Part shown: in pieces, positions 8,931-19,140 of the stretch
Position numbering within the stretch: position 1 is the stretch's first letter
Layout of the letters: each line of letters begins with the position of its first letter
From: Bacteroidota bacterium
Lineage (GTDB): Bacteria; Bacteroidota; Bacteroidia; Chitinophagales; BACL12
Length of the DNA stretch: 64,000 nt
Assembly: GCA_016706255.1 (NCBI GenBank)
Contig: JADJJZ010000006.1
Span: 62,001-126,000, forward strand
Reading direction: 5' to 3'
Program-made: the position numbers and the translations under genes
Notes under the pieces: generated by a model
Seen by the model: only the letters and a program-made list of their open reading frames with translations
The model's database searches: none
Told to the model about the DNA's origin: nothing

Positions 8931-9519
8931 AAATGTTTTGTTCGGCCAGGCGTGCACGCATGCGACTCAGTGTTTCACGCGAGATATCCAGAAATTGGGC
9001 TAAATGTGTTACCGATATTCGCTGCACTAATTCCGGTTTATTTATAAGCAGGTATTTATAACGTTCTTCCGGACTGAATTTCATTAATATCGTAACATGT
9101 TCACGATGATTATTTAAAAAAGCTGCTGCTATTTTAACACCCACTCGTTCAATAACAGGTGATTTTTCGGCAATCGCTTTTAAATCATCGAGGTAGAAAT
9201 AAATAATTTCTGAATCTTCAATTGCCTGAATATGATAATCTATAGGTTGATTATTAACATAACTTCCGCAATCATCAAAAAATGCTTCCTCCATAAAAAA
9301 CTGAATTATTTTTTCATTACCATTATTATCTGTCACATAATGACGCAGTATACCGGATTGTACATATACTGAAATAGGTGGCATATCACCGGCAGTAAAA
9401 ATAAAATCACCCTTTTTCAGAAATTTGAACCGGGCTAGCGCCTGCATGGCTTCCAGTTCTTTTAATTCAGTATCGGTTAAGGGTTCAAGTTTTTTAATGG
9501 TGTTTATCAGATGATTCAT
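8926..9519 (-). CDS. Crp/Fnr family transcriptional regulator
   Basis: 197 residues from ATG 9519 (MNHLINTIKKLEPL); the longer frame starts with TTG inside the promoter. The N-terminal cyclic-nucleotide-binding-like beta roll (KKGDFIFTAGDMPPISVYVQ) is followed by a dimerisation helix and a C-terminal winged helix (SVTHLAQFLDISRETLSRMR). There is no cysteine cluster for an Fnr iron-sulfur centre and no clear cAMP-binding phosphate cassette, as in many Bacteroidota Crp-like proteins with unknown effectors. The adjacent palindrome at 8915-8930 is a candidate target. Confidence 0.88.
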   Translation of the reverse strand: MNHLINTIKKLEPLTDTELKELEAMQALARFKFLKKGDFIFTAGDMPPISVYVQSGILRHYVTDNNGNEKIIQFFMEEAFFDDCGSYVNNQPIDYHIQAIEDSEIIYFYLDDLKAIAEKSPVIERVGVKIAAAFLNNHREHVTILMKFSPEERYKYLLINKPELVQRISVTHLAQFLDISRETLSRMRARLAEQNIL

Positions 9520-9534
9520 TTGGCGGCCTTTGTC

Positions 9535-9542
9535 CAAATGTA
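9535..9542 (-). promoter_or_regulatory. -7 element of the Crp/Fnr gene
   Basis: The minus strand reads TACATTTG, matching TAnnTTTG, 15 bp before ATG 9519. It supports the ATG over the upstream TTG start. A -33 TTG at the right spacing is not seen. Confidence 0.45.
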
Positions 9543-9568
9543 ATAAAGTTTATACAAATGAACTTGAA

Positions 9569-10922
9569 TTAATCACCCTTTTCAATTTTGTGATATGTAA
9601 TTTTTCCGTTTATGGACAATTCTGCCAGATACATGCCTGCTGCAACGGATTGGATATCAACTAAAATCGAATTGGAAATATTTGATTCTGAACGATATAC
9701 AACCCTTCCACTTAAATCCATAATTTTGAGTGATACATTTGAATAATCTGTGTTACCCGTTTCTATAGTGAATAACCCAAAATTGGGATTTGGATATATG
9801 CTAAGATCTGATTTGGAACTACATTGTGTTTGAATCGGTGATGACACTGAAATTGCACCATTAGCATCAATTAACAACAATCTGAAATAATCGTTTTCGC
9901 TTGTTTCAATAGTATAGGTGTAGTGCTGTTCAATTGTGCTATATCCCTGAGCAGTTATATTGGTTATATCTTCCCATTGCTGTAAATCATTCAATCGTTG
10001 CACAACAAAATGGCTGCTGTTAATTTCACTCAAAGTAATCCAGTTTAAAACTACTCCAGTTAAAGAGCATTGTGCATAAAATTCAGCTAACACTACAGGC
10101 AAAGGAGAACCAATGGGATCCGCTAAAGTTTCTCTGAAAAATTCGCCGTAGCCGGAAAGCTTCACATAATTATTTACAACATCTCTGCCCTCCTGACCCA
10201 AATTATACCATGTAACACCACCATCTTTTGATAAATACTGGTCAAAATTACTTTCATTTAATCCCCCTGACTCAGCATCAAAATAATACTGAATTAATGT
10301 TGCATCTAAGCTGGAATTATTTTCTGGAATAATATCATAATACCGGTAAATACTATAGTTACCGGAAGGGTCTGTTTGTTGAACATGTCCCCGCCTGATT
10401 TCCGTATATCCTAAATTTTGTGCAGATGAAATTTCCGCACCTAAATTTCCGGGATTAACGGAAGAAGGCGCATTGAGCGTGGCATTGGCAATTACTTCTC
10501 CGCCTGTAATACCCGTAATTCGGCTGGTTTCTGATTCCGATTTCAGCAATCCGGTTGAGCCCAAATCAATAATAAAATTATTTAATTCTACTAACCCACC
10601 ATCAAATATCAGATAATTATCGATAATACAATTTTGCTGCATTATCATATCATTCGCAGTTTTATTTGTTGTTAAATCATAAAATTTAGTGACAGTAATT
10701 TCCACCAATTGCTGAATTTGCAGTTGCGGTATTTCCTGTAATTATTACATTACTTTCATCTGCAATAAAATCACCATTATTATAAAAACTAGTATTATTT
10801 AAAACAATAATCGGGCTGCCATTGCAAACAAGGTTAACTCCGGCTTTTAGCTGCAAGCCCTGTTGCGAAAAACCACTTATTGTAAAAAATACAAAAAGTA
10901 ATATGAAACTCAATTTTTTCAT
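9569..10922 (-). CDS. T9SS-sorted secreted protein, split by a +1 frameshift
   Basis: Two overlapping frames make one protein. The first part (10922 to about 10700) has signal peptide MKKLSFILLFVFFTISGFSQ and ends ...ATANSAIGGN; the second continues TVTKFYDLTTNKTAND and runs to 9569. Removing one base in the AAATT stretch near 10697-10701 joins them into 450 residues. The body is a beta-rich repeat family common in Bacteroidota secreted proteins (NNFIIDLGSTGLL, TSRITGITGG, RRGHVQQTDPSGN), followed by a fibronectin-like region and a type A T9SS domain (LSIYPNPNFGLFTIE). Probably an intact gene with an assembly error. Confidence 0.8.
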
Positions 10923-10937
10923 AAGCAGATGTATTAA

Positions 10938-13586
10938 TTAATGTGGATTATTTTGTTGAGCTACAAGTTGTTGAATTAAATTCTGTAAGGCATTAATTTG
11001 TTCCTGCAACTTAATTTGTTCACTTTTTAGTTGCTCAATTTCTGCACTTTGGTTGTTTGCCACAGCATTATTATCGCAAGTTGACGCATTCAGTTTATTA
11101 TTTAATTCCTGTATAGCATTTACCAATACAAAATCCATTGCACCATAATCAACGCCTAAATATTCAACACCCTGATCGGTATCATTTTCACGGTAGGTCC
11201 ATTTGGTAATCATGTAAGGTGCAATTTTTTGGAGTTCCTGAGCAATAGTTCCCACACCAGTTTCTTTTGGTAATCCGGCTTCGCCATTATATGTGAACCA
11301 AATTGGATTTATTTGCATAACCAAATCAAGACCGTCACTAAAATCTTTAATATTTTCTTTTAATCGTTCATCTGATACTACTGTCCATGTTGACGAAGTT
11401 GGTTTTGCAGCATCGTTTACACCGAGCTCTAAGATATGTGCAGGTGAGTTTGTGGCGATTCCAACAAAAACATTACTAACAGATCCATTTACACCATTTA
11501 CACTGCCCAATACCATACTATTACTGGTATTAACTTGTGCACGCGAGCCTATAGCAGTCGCGTTTGCAAGGGCAACACCACCGGTATTTGTATTTTCGCC
11601 AATGCATGTTAAGCTACTACCTGTTGTGTTGGTTAATAATGCGCTGTTGCCAATTGCCACGTTGCTACCACCTGTTGTTGTATTAAACAATGTGCTGGTT
11701 CCTAAAGCAATATTACCCGTACCGGTTGTATTTGCTCCTAGAGCATTGGTCCCAATCCCGATATTACTTGAAGAAATTGTCAACTGATCGAGTGCACCCA
11801 TACCAATAGCAATATTTTGTTGTCCGGTTGTGGTTGCGGCCAGTGCATTGTTACCAATTCCAATATTGTTTGATGCGGTGCTACTGGTTAATATATTAAA
11901 ACCAATTCCAATGTTTAATCCGCCTGTTACATTAGAAGTTAAAACATTATGACCAATACCAATGTTATTTGATGAAAGTGTAAGCGCAGTTAATATATTA
12001 CTGCCTACGGCAATATTTTGTGAACCACTGGTTAATGCACTTAGGTTTTGATATCCAATTGCTGTGTTTTGTGTAGCAATAGTAGCATTCATGAGCGCAT
12101 TATATCCAACTGCGGTATTACTATTTCCGGTAGTAGCCGATTGTAAAGCATTAGCACCAACTGCAACACTTCCTGTACTTGAGGTATTTGCCGCCAAAGC
12201 ATTATAACCTATAGCGGTATTTTCACTACCTGTAATATTAGCAGCTAAACTAGATGAACCTATAGCAGTATTTTTTATACCTGTAGTATTTAATTTTAAT
12301 GCACCGGAGCCCATTGCAGTATTATTTGAAGCAGTTGTGTTATTTGCTAATGTATTATCACCAACAGCAGTGTTATTAGAGCCGGTTGTATTATCCTCTA
12401 ATGATAAATAACCAATTGCCGTATTTGTTGTTCCGGTTGTATTATTTTCTAAGGATTCGGTACCAACAGCAGTATTATTACTTGCAGTATTATAATATAA
12501 TGCTTTACTTCCAACAGCAGTATTGTTATTGCCAACAAGGTTTTGGTTTAAACTTGAAATACCAATAGCAGTATTTTCACTTCCGGTTGAATTTTTATAC
12601 AATGCAAAACCACCAACAGCACTGTTATTAGCACCGGTTATATTAAAAGATAGTGCCATATACCCCAAAGCAGAATTATTAGATGCTGTAGTGCTTAAAG
12701 AAATCGACCCATATCCAAATGCAGTATTTCCATTTCCTGTTGTGTTTGAATTTAATGCATAGGCACCACCTGCAGCATTCCATCCTCCGCTAGTATTATT
12801 AGCTAATGCTTCAATTCCAAGGGCAACATTTAAAAATCCGGAGCTGTTATCTTCAAGTGCGGATTTTCCAAAAGCTGTATTATAATATCCGGCATTATTT
12901 GACATGAGTGATTGATAACCAACTGCTGTATTGTCACCATAAGTTGCATTTGCCTCCAACGATTTATAACCAATCGCAACATTGCCTGATGTAGTTGTAT
13001 TATTTTGTAATGCTTCTTCACCAATAACAACATTAAATGATCCGGTGGTATTTAATTCAGATGCAAATTTTCCAATCACTGTATTTTGCTCGCCGGTGGT
13101 ATTTGCTTTTAATGCATTTCCTCCAACAGCAGTATTATTTGCCCCCGTATTTACAATACCTGAATTTAAGCCTAAAAAAATATTTCCTGATGTTTCAATT
13201 GATCCCGCAACGGTATTATTCACTTTTATTTTTAAATCTTTTGCATCAGTAGTTCCAATAAAATTAGTGCCGGGTGTAGTTCCTGTATTACCTGTTGTTG
13301 ACCATCCTGCTGTACTGTTACCAATAAATACCCATGCACTTCCGTCATAATAATAAAAGCCTTTGGTTAAATCGGTTTGATACACCAATAAGCCTGTTGC
13401 CGGTGTGGCGATAGCATTACGTTGCACCTGGTTCATACGCGGAATTAATAATCCTTTTGTAGTGGATTTAATATCCAGCATCGATGAGTTGTCAGGTAAT
13501 GAGCCATCCGTATTTAATGCAGCATTTTGTGCCTTTAGTTGAGCAGTAAAAATTATTAGGACAATAAAAATAATTAGGTTTTTCAT
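10938..13586 (-). CDS. Surface fibre with about 30 17-residue repeats and S74 autochaperone
   Basis: 882 residues. After a signal peptide (ending LKAQ) and a short N-terminal domain (residues 21-150), about thirty near-regular 17-residue repeats of the form NTAIGxxALxxNTTGxx run from about residue 151 to 670. The C-terminus is a peptidase S74 intramolecular chaperone: SDERLKENI with S738 and K743 in the positions of the self-cleaving Ser-Lys dyad of phage endosialidases, then [12 protein letters not shown] and a coiled coil (about 845-880). Known S74 proteins trimerise beta-helical fibres and are then cleaved off. I infer a trimeric surface fibre. No phage genes are near. Upstream lies a second S74 gene and a two-component system. 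Confidence 0.85.
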   Translation of the reverse strand: MKNLIIFIVLIIFTAQLKAQNAALNTDGSLPDNSSMLDIKSTTKGLLIPRMNQVQRNAIATPATGLLVYQTDLTKGFYYYDGSAWVFIGNSTAGWSTTGNTGTTPGTNFIGTTDAKDLKIKVNNTVAGSIETSGNIFLGLNSGIVNTGANNTAVGGNALKANTTGEQNTVIGKFASELNTTGSFNVVIGEEALQNNTTTSGNVAIGYKSLEANATYGDNTAVGYQSLMSNNAGYYNTAFGKSALEDNSSGFLNVALGIEALANNTSGGWNAAGGAYALNSNTTGNGNTAFGYGSISLSTTASNNSALGYMALSFNITGANNSAVGGFALYKNSTGSENTAIGISSLNQNLVGNNNTAVGSKALYYNTASNNTAVGTESLENNTTGTTNTAIGYLSLEDNTTGSNNTAVGDNTLANNTTASNNTAMGSGALKLNTTGIKNTAIGSSSLAANITGSENTAIGYNALAANTSSTGSVAVGANALQSATTGNSNTAVGYNALMNATIATQNTAIGYQNLSALTSGSQNIAVGSNILTALTLSSNNIGIGHNVLTSNVTGGLNIGIGFNILTSSTASNNIGIGNNALAATTTGQQNIAIGMGALDQLTISSSNIGIGTNALGANTTGTGNIALGTSTLFNTTTGGSNVAIGNSALLTNTTGSSLTCIGENTNTGGVALANATAIGSRAQVNTSNSMVLGSVNGVNGSVSNVFVGIATNSPAHILELGVNDAAKPTSSTWTVVSDERLKENIKDFSDGLDLVMQINPIWFTYNGEAGLPKETGVGTIAQELQKIAPYMITKWTYRENDTDQGVEYLGVDYGAMDFVLVNAIQELNNKLNASTCDNNAVANNQSAEIEQLKSEQIKLQEQINALQNLIQQLVAQQNNPH

Positions 13587-13651
13587 GACAGTAAATTTGG
13601 TTTGAAATTCAGGTAAGTAATTACTTCAAGGCAATAATTGTATCGCCCTAT

Positions 13652-15175
13652 TTATCGAACAATTATCATTGTTTTTGAGGCAACAACTTTACCATTAATA
13701 ACTAACGAATAATTATAATTTCCAGAAGGCAAAGTGTTGGTATCTAATTCAATTTTACCACTACCAGGTTCAATTTGAATTAATTTAACGGTAATACCGT
13801 TTGAAGAAGTAATCAATAATTGTGGGGAGATAGCAGAAGGCGGTATTTGATAGGAGATAAAGGTTATTTCTTTAAATGGATTAGGTGAATTTTGTTCTAA
13901 ATAATAATTATCATTTATTTTAATTATTTGTTCATTATATGGTGCAGATGATAATAATACTTCAACTGCGGCAAGCCGTTTTTCTAATTCGGCATTTGTT
14001 GTTTGTAAAACTTTATTTTGCTCGGTTAATGCCTGAATCGCAATTAATGCGACACCACTTGGGTCTATTGTTGAAATGGTAGAGTCATCGCCTACTTCAA
14101 ATAATTTATAAAAGGCATCAGCCATTGGGCCAATATGTGTAATATTTTGTTCATCAGCTTTATAATGCCATCTTGCAATATCAAGTTGGTTTACCTTGTC
14201 TAATATTGCATATTTATCTAATTGTGTTACTTGGTCTTTTAATTTCGGATCGCTGGCATTAGTCCAAACGCCTCCGGTAGTTAGTTTCGCAGTAGTTACC
14301 TGAAAATCTAAAACATTACTAGCCGAACAATTTTTTCCAAAGCCATATTTAGTTACTAAGTTATTACCCAAAACAAAAGAATTATTTGCTGAAACAGAAA
14401 CTCCAAAACCAATAGCCGTAGCATTTGAAATTCCTGCTGCAGTAGTGGCTGAATTAGTACCTATAAAAGTATTATTTGAACCAGTTTTTAGGAAGATACC
14501 AGCGTTTGAACCTAAACAAATATTATTTCCGCCGGTTGTTAAACTATTTCCGGCTTGAGCACCTAATAATACATTATCAATACCTGTTGAAACAGAAGAC
14601 CCACAGAAATCACCCATAAAAGTATTATCAAAACCGGTAGTGCAAACTGCTCCAGCATTAGAACCAAAAAAACAATTTGAATTACCAGTTGTAAGTTGAC
14701 CGGAATTGGCACCAAAAAAACAATTTCCACTTCCCATTGCACCACCGCCTGCATAAGCGCCAAATACAGAATTATTTACACCAGTTATATTTCCATAACC
14801 AGCGCTGTATCCAAAAAATGAATTTAATCCTGCAGCACCCGTATTAAATCCTGAATTATTTCCACAAAACGTATTCCCGGCAACCATAAAGGCTGGAATT
14901 GGAACGTTTTTTCCGGCATTAACACCCACAAAGCAATGTGAAACCGGGTTCCTAAAAACAACTGAAGTTGCATTGCGTATTTCACCTGAAATGTAAAAAT
15001 TGTTCCACTTTAACGCGCTACTTCCTAAATCTATACTAGCATCGGTAGCGGGTATTAACGATGAATTAATTGACGTTGGTGTTAAGTTAGACAAATCAGT
15101 ATTGGCTTGTCCAAAAATAAATACAGGAATTGATATTAAAATCCATGTTGCAATAAAGTAGATTAGCTTTTTCAT
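13652..15175 (-). CDS. S74-type fibre protein fused to a T9SS sorting domain
   Basis: 507 residues. After signal peptide MKKLIYFIATWILISIPVFIFGQ, cysteine-containing repeats of the form NCFFGxNSGxxTTG run from about residue 78 to 245. An S74-like chaperone follows (SDPKLKDQV, S308 and K313; DKVNQLDIARWHYK; GPMADAFYKLF), then a short coiled coil (about 385-408) and a type A T9SS domain (LEQNSPNPFKEITFISY ... LPSGNYNYSLVI). An S74 domain is normally C-terminal and cleaved; here a sorting signal follows it. Its promoter carries an 18-bp palindrome shared with the adjacent response regulator gene. Confidence 0.8.
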   Translation of the reverse strand: MKKLIYFIATWILISIPVFIFGQANTDLSNLTPTSINSSLIPATDASIDLGSSALKWNNFYISGEIRNATSVVFRNPVSHCFVGVNAGKNVPIPAFMVAGNTFCGNNSGFNTGAAGLNSFFGYSAGYGNITGVNNSVFGAYAGGGAMGSGNCFFGANSGQLTTGNSNCFFGSNAGAVCTTGFDNTFMGDFCGSSVSTGIDNVLLGAQAGNSLTTGGNNICLGSNAGIFLKTGSNNTFIGTNSATTAAGISNATAIGFGVSVSANNSFVLGNNLVTKYGFGKNCSASNVLDFQVTTAKLTTGGVWTNASDPKLKDQVTQLDKYAILDKVNQLDIARWHYKADEQNITHIGPMADAFYKLFEVGDDSTISTIDPSGVALIAIQALTEQNKVLQTTNAELEKRLAAVEVLLSSAPYNEQIIKINDNYYLEQNSPNPFKEITFISYQIPPSAISPQLLITSSNGITVKLIQIEPGSGKIELDTNTLPSGNYNYSLVINGKVVASKTMIIVR

Positions 15176-15193
15176 AAATTAATTATTTAAAAG

Positions 15194-15201
15194 CAAAAGT
15201 A
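15194..15201 (-). promoter_or_regulatory. -7 element of the S74-T9SS fibre gene
   Basis: The minus strand reads TACTTTTG (TAnnTTTG). A TTG lies 20 bp upstream (15222-15224), fitting a Bacteroidota promoter. The 18-bp palindrome 15224-15241 starts at that TTG and is centred 31.5 bp from the first base of this element. Confidence 0.65.
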
Positions 15202-15223
15202 GACGGTAAGAAAAACAGACGCA

Positions 15224-15241
15224 ATCACATTACAATGTGAT
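15224..15241. promoter_or_regulatory. Putative response-regulator operator, copy 1
   Basis: Perfect palindrome ATCACAT-TACA-ATGTGAT just upstream of the fibre promoter. The same ATCACAT-N4-ATGTGAT pattern occurs upstream of the response regulator gene at identical spacing from its -7-like element. Most likely bound by the NarL-type regulator encoded between the two sites. Confidence 0.6.
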
Positions 15242-15269
15242 TTATATGAGCAATTGGTTTAAAGGAAAC

Positions 15270-15908
15270 TTAGTTCACCAAACGATGTTCCATAGCTATA
15301 GCTACAGCCTCCGGTGCAGAGTGCACCTGTAGTTTTTCGTATATATGTTTGATGTGGGTGCGCACCGTGTCGTGTGAAATAAAACACATTTGTGCAATTG
15401 TTTTATAGGATTTTCCTTTAACCAGCAAATTTAAAATTTCGATTTCTCTGCCGCTCAAATTAAATTTTTCTTTGCCTTTTGTTTTAAATTGCGGGAATTG
15501 AAATAATATTTTTCTGGCGATAACAGCACTCATGGGTGCTCCGCCATTTGCAACATCAACAATAGATTCTGCAATTTTATCGATAGAGCTGTTTTTTAGT
15601 AAATATCCTGTTGCACCGGCACAAATGGCATCAAAAACTTTATCATTTTCATCAAAAACCGTAAACATAATTATCTCAACGTCAATGTTTTGCGATTTAA
15701 TTTGTTTTACAGCTTCTATACCATTAATCCCCGGCATATCGATGTCCATCAAAATCACATCAGGTTTTAGTTCTTTCACATGTTCTTTAGCCTTTATAGC
15801 ATTGTCGTAGTTGCCGATACATATTACCTCATCACGCTCATTCAGCGCTGCCACGAGGGCTTCACGTAATGCAGTATTATCTTCAAACATCAAAAACGAC
15901 ACTTTCAT
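15270..15908 (-). CDS. NarL/FixJ family response regulator
   Basis: 212 residues. Receiver domain (1-125) with acidic pocket E9-D10, phosphoacceptor D55 in VILMDIDMPG, T83 and K105. The C-terminal LuxR-type helix-turn-helix (150-212) has LSGREIEILNLLVKGKSYKTIA and SHDTVRTHIKHIYEKL. It lies 41 bp downstream of the histidine kinase gene on the same strand and should be its partner. Its own upstream palindrome suggests autoregulation and joint control of the adjacent fibre gene. Confidence 0.92.
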   Translation of the reverse strand: MKVSFLMFEDNTALREALVAALNERDEVICIGNYDNAIKAKEHVKELKPDVILMDIDMPGINGIEAVKQIKSQNIDVEIIMFTVFDENDKVFDAICAGATGYLLKNSSIDKIAESIVDVANGGAPMSAVIARKILFQFPQFKTKGKEKFNLSGREIEILNLLVKGKSYKTIAQMCFISHDTVRTHIKHIYEKLQVHSAPEAVAIAMEHRLVN

Positions 15909-15913
15909 AAAGG

Positions 15914-15921
15914 CAAATATG
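15914..15921 (-). promoter_or_regulatory. -7-like element of the response regulator gene
   Basis: The minus strand reads CATATTTG, one mismatch from TAnnTTTG. It lies 31.5 bp from the centre of the palindrome at 15944-15961, exactly as in the fibre promoter. No -33 TTG is seen, which fits an activator-dependent promoter. The start site would fall almost at the ATG. Confidence 0.45.
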
Positions 15922-15943
15922 CAGTTATTTTAAATAAAAGCCC

Positions 15944-15961
15944 ATCACATTATGATGTGAT
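15944..15961. promoter_or_regulatory. Putative response-regulator operator, copy 2
   Basis: Perfect palindrome ATCACAT-TATG-ATGTGAT between the histidine kinase and response regulator genes, overlapping the kinase stop codon. It matches copy 1 at 15224-15241 in all 14 arm bases. Confidence 0.6.
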
Positions 15962-18900
15962 TTTACATTCTACTATAATTCCGGTTTTTTTATTGGGTTC
16001 AGATATAAATTCCAGTTTGCCACCAATTTGTTCGGCTCTTTTGCGCATATTGTTTAACCCGTTCCCTTTCTTTACGGTATCCGGATTAAAACCAATGCCA
16101 TCGTCAGTTATGGACATACTAAATACTTTGTTTTTTTCTGAAAAAACAATAGTAGCATTTTTACAAGCGCTGTACTTTGCGATATTATTAACAGCTTCCT
16201 TAAAAATAAGGTAAACATTTCTGATGAATTCAGGGTTAATTTTGGTTGAGGCAATATTTTCAGCACCGGTAAAGGAATAATCAATATTTTTTGACTCAAA
16301 TAATCCTGAAGCAAATTGTTCCATTCTTGCAAGCAGTTCCTGCATGGTATCATTTTCCGGTTTTACTGCCCATACTAAATCTTGTAAACTATCGTTCATG
16401 CGGACAGAACTTTCGTTTATTTTATCCAGTAATGGTGCTATTTCTTCCGGCTTTTTATCCAGTTTGTTTTTAACCTGTCCGCTCAAAATCGAAATGCTGC
16501 TTAAGGTAGAACCTAAATCGTCATGTAGGTCGCGGGAAATACGAGAGCGTATTTTTTCTACCGCCAATGCCCGCTCTAAACGTAGTTTGTATATCCAATA
16601 TATGATACCCGCAACTAACAAAGTACACAATAATTTAAACCAAGTAGTTTGCCAAAAGGCTGGTGTTATTTGAATTAAGACTTTGGCCGGATGTTCGCTC
16701 CAAATACCATAATTATTTTTTCCCTTCACTAAAAAAGTATACTTACCCGGGCTTAAATTATGATAAGAAGCAAAATTTCGTGTATCAGCGTAAATCCACT
16801 TGTCGTCGACACCTTCCAACATGTAGGAAAAAGTGTTTTTAGATGATTCATTAAAACTCAATAACGAAAATGCAAAATCAATATCATTATTGTTATGCGG
16901 AAAAACATAAGACGCTAAGTCGTCAATTAATTTATTGCCTATTATACTTTTACCGCGCATCAAGATATCTGAAACAATTGCCTTGGGTTGTGGCAGGTTT
17001 AACTGAATATTATTCGCATTAAAAATATTAATTCCGGTAACATCCCAAAAATATAAATTGTTATTTTCATCTTTTGTGCTGGCTTGCATCAACATATCAT
17101 CAGAAAGTAATGTTGGCTGACCTTTTAAAAGGATGTATTTGTTGGTTGGGATATCATACACAACTATGCCATTTGTTAATGTGCCTAACCACAATCGATT
17201 TTTGGCATCTATTTCCATTGACACGTAGGTGTTTTCAGGTAATAACTCGTTGCTATAATACAGTGAGGTTTTACCGCTGCCGGAGTTCAATTGGCAAACA
17301 CCAAATTTATTTAGTAAATAAACATTTCCTTTAGCATCACAAGTCATGTCCAACACAATACTCGAAGCGAAAGAGATTCCCGAATTGGCGGGATATACAG
17401 TTGTTTTACCGTTTGAGTAGTGGTATTTTACCAAACAGCCGGTTTTAACCTTTTTAGGATTGCTTGCATCGTGAACTGAAGCGGTCCAAAAATTACCTTC
17501 ATTATCAATGTAAACAGCGTAAAATAATTGGCTATATCGTGAAGTGTCAACTGAAAAATTAAATGTTTTAGTTGTTTTATTTGTAAAGTGATGCCATTCA
17601 ATGTGATTGTTTTTAACAAAATAAATTGAGCTGTCGTTAGCATTAAAGGCATCATATTGATATTTGCCTTTTGATGAATTAAAGAAAGAAGTTTTAAAAT
17701 CTGCTAAAGCATATTGTTGCTTTTTGGTATTATAATAATAAAAGTAGGATAATTTATTATTTATCAATGATGTTTTATTTAAATTACTTTGAGGTAAGTC
17801 ATTATTGGCAAAACCGGTGAGATACGCGGTGTCGTTTATTGGATGTATATATACTGCCGGCATATACAGTTTATTAATCAGTTCAGGAAGGTTGTTATTA
17901 GCAGTTATGTTATCAGTAGGGAGGTGATGTTCATAAAAAAGCCAATTTCTGTCGATGCTAAAAATTGTACTGTCCTTAACAACAATGTTTTTTGGCATAC
18001 GTCGCTCCATTGCTTTTTGGCGGCGTGTAAAAGGAATAGTTGTGCTTTGAATTAATTTAGCGGGTACATATTTAACATTATTTGAGCAACCAAAATAAAT
18101 GTCGCCGGTTGTTGATATTAAAATAGTTTTTGCATAAATGTTATCGCTAATGCCACTCAATTGTAGTTGGTTAACTGTATTGCCTCTGATTATGAAATTG
18201 AGTTTATTGAGACTTGATGTAATCCAAAATTCATCTTCACTCACTTCTACAATCGGGTAGGAGCCATAAGGTGATATAAAATCTGAAAGAAAATTAGATT
18301 GAATTAATTCAAAACTCTTTTTGTTAAACTGATACAAATATCCCCCCGTATTTAATATTAATATTTTGGTAGGCGTAATAGTAAAGCTCACCATTTCCTC
18401 ATTTTCCAAAGGTAGCTTTACTAAATGCAACGTATTATTTAATAGTGAATAGACGTATAAATGATAGGAGGTGAGGAAATAAATTTCATTTTTATCGGCA
18501 TATATATCAATAATGTATTCGCTGTTTTTTAGTTTTCCATCCAACAGTTTAAAGGGTCTAAACTTTTGTATCGGTGTTATAAACCACGATATTTTTTTCA
18601 TTTGCCAGCCATAATTGATTTTTATTGTCAATCTCGACGTATTTAATTCCGTTAAACCCATTACCTGATAAATTTATGGCGTTTGATTGGTCAAGTATGT
18701 TGGTTTTGGTATCTAAAATTGCCAATCCGGAATTGGTAATTATGGCAATTTTATTATTTCCGGCACTTATTATCGCATTTACATCGTTGCTGATTAAACT
18801 TGTGCTATCACCAGGATTGTGTGCTATATTACGCATCCTGTTTCCATCCCAAATTAAAACACCTTCTTTGGTAGCAATATATAGATAACCTGCTTCATCC

Positions 18901-19049
18901 ATACATAAATCAGCAACGGGCGTTATGGTGCTATTATTTTTCCATTCAATAGTTTGAAATGGATAGGTTATTACCGGAAGTTCCTGGGCATGTAGTTGCA
19001 AGCCCAAAACCCAAATAATACAAATAAATGTTAGCCTAAGACATTTCAT
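15950..19049 (-). CDS. Propeller/Y_Y_Y sensor histidine kinase, split by a +1 frameshift
   Basis: Two frames form one protein. The N-terminal part (from 19049, signal peptide ending LHAQ, first propeller blades) ends ...YNTDTKV at a stop; the main frame continues FRPFKLLDG. Deleting one A from the four-base run at 18564-18567 joins them into 1032 residues. The order is a two-component-regulator-type beta-propeller, a Y_Y_Y domain (YMLEGVDDKWIY ... LSPGKYTFLVKG), one membrane helix (WFKLLCTLLVAGIIYWIY), HisKA_3 with the phosphoacceptor H842 in SRDLHDDLGSTL, and an HATPase with DDGIGFNP and GNGLNNM. It should sense a periplasmic signal and phosphorylate the regulator downstream. Confidence 0.85.
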
Positions 19050-19087
19050 GAAGCAGCCTTTGAGTAAAAGATATCAGCCTAATTACT

Positions 19088-19095
19088 CAAAAATA
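19088..19095 (-). promoter_or_regulatory. Possible -7 element of the histidine kinase gene
   Basis: The minus strand reads TATTTTTG (TAnnTTTG), 38 bp before the ATG at 19049. There is no -33 TTG at the usual distance, so support is weak. Confidence 0.3.
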
Positions 19096-19140
19096 GCAAA
19101 TTATTTATAGTTTGAGGTTACCATCAAATTTACATGGAGC

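Noticed and set aside
11293..13350. Several long open frames on the plus strand, up to 164 codons
   Set aside because: They lie antisense to the 17-residue repeats of the S74 fibre gene. The 51-bp period keeps stop codons out of the opposite strand, and the translations are repetitive ([12 protein letters not shown]) without family features.
10938..15175. Prophage origin of the two tail-fibre-like proteins
   Set aside because: Both carry signal peptides, one has a T9SS domain, and no capsid, terminase, portal or integrase gene is near.
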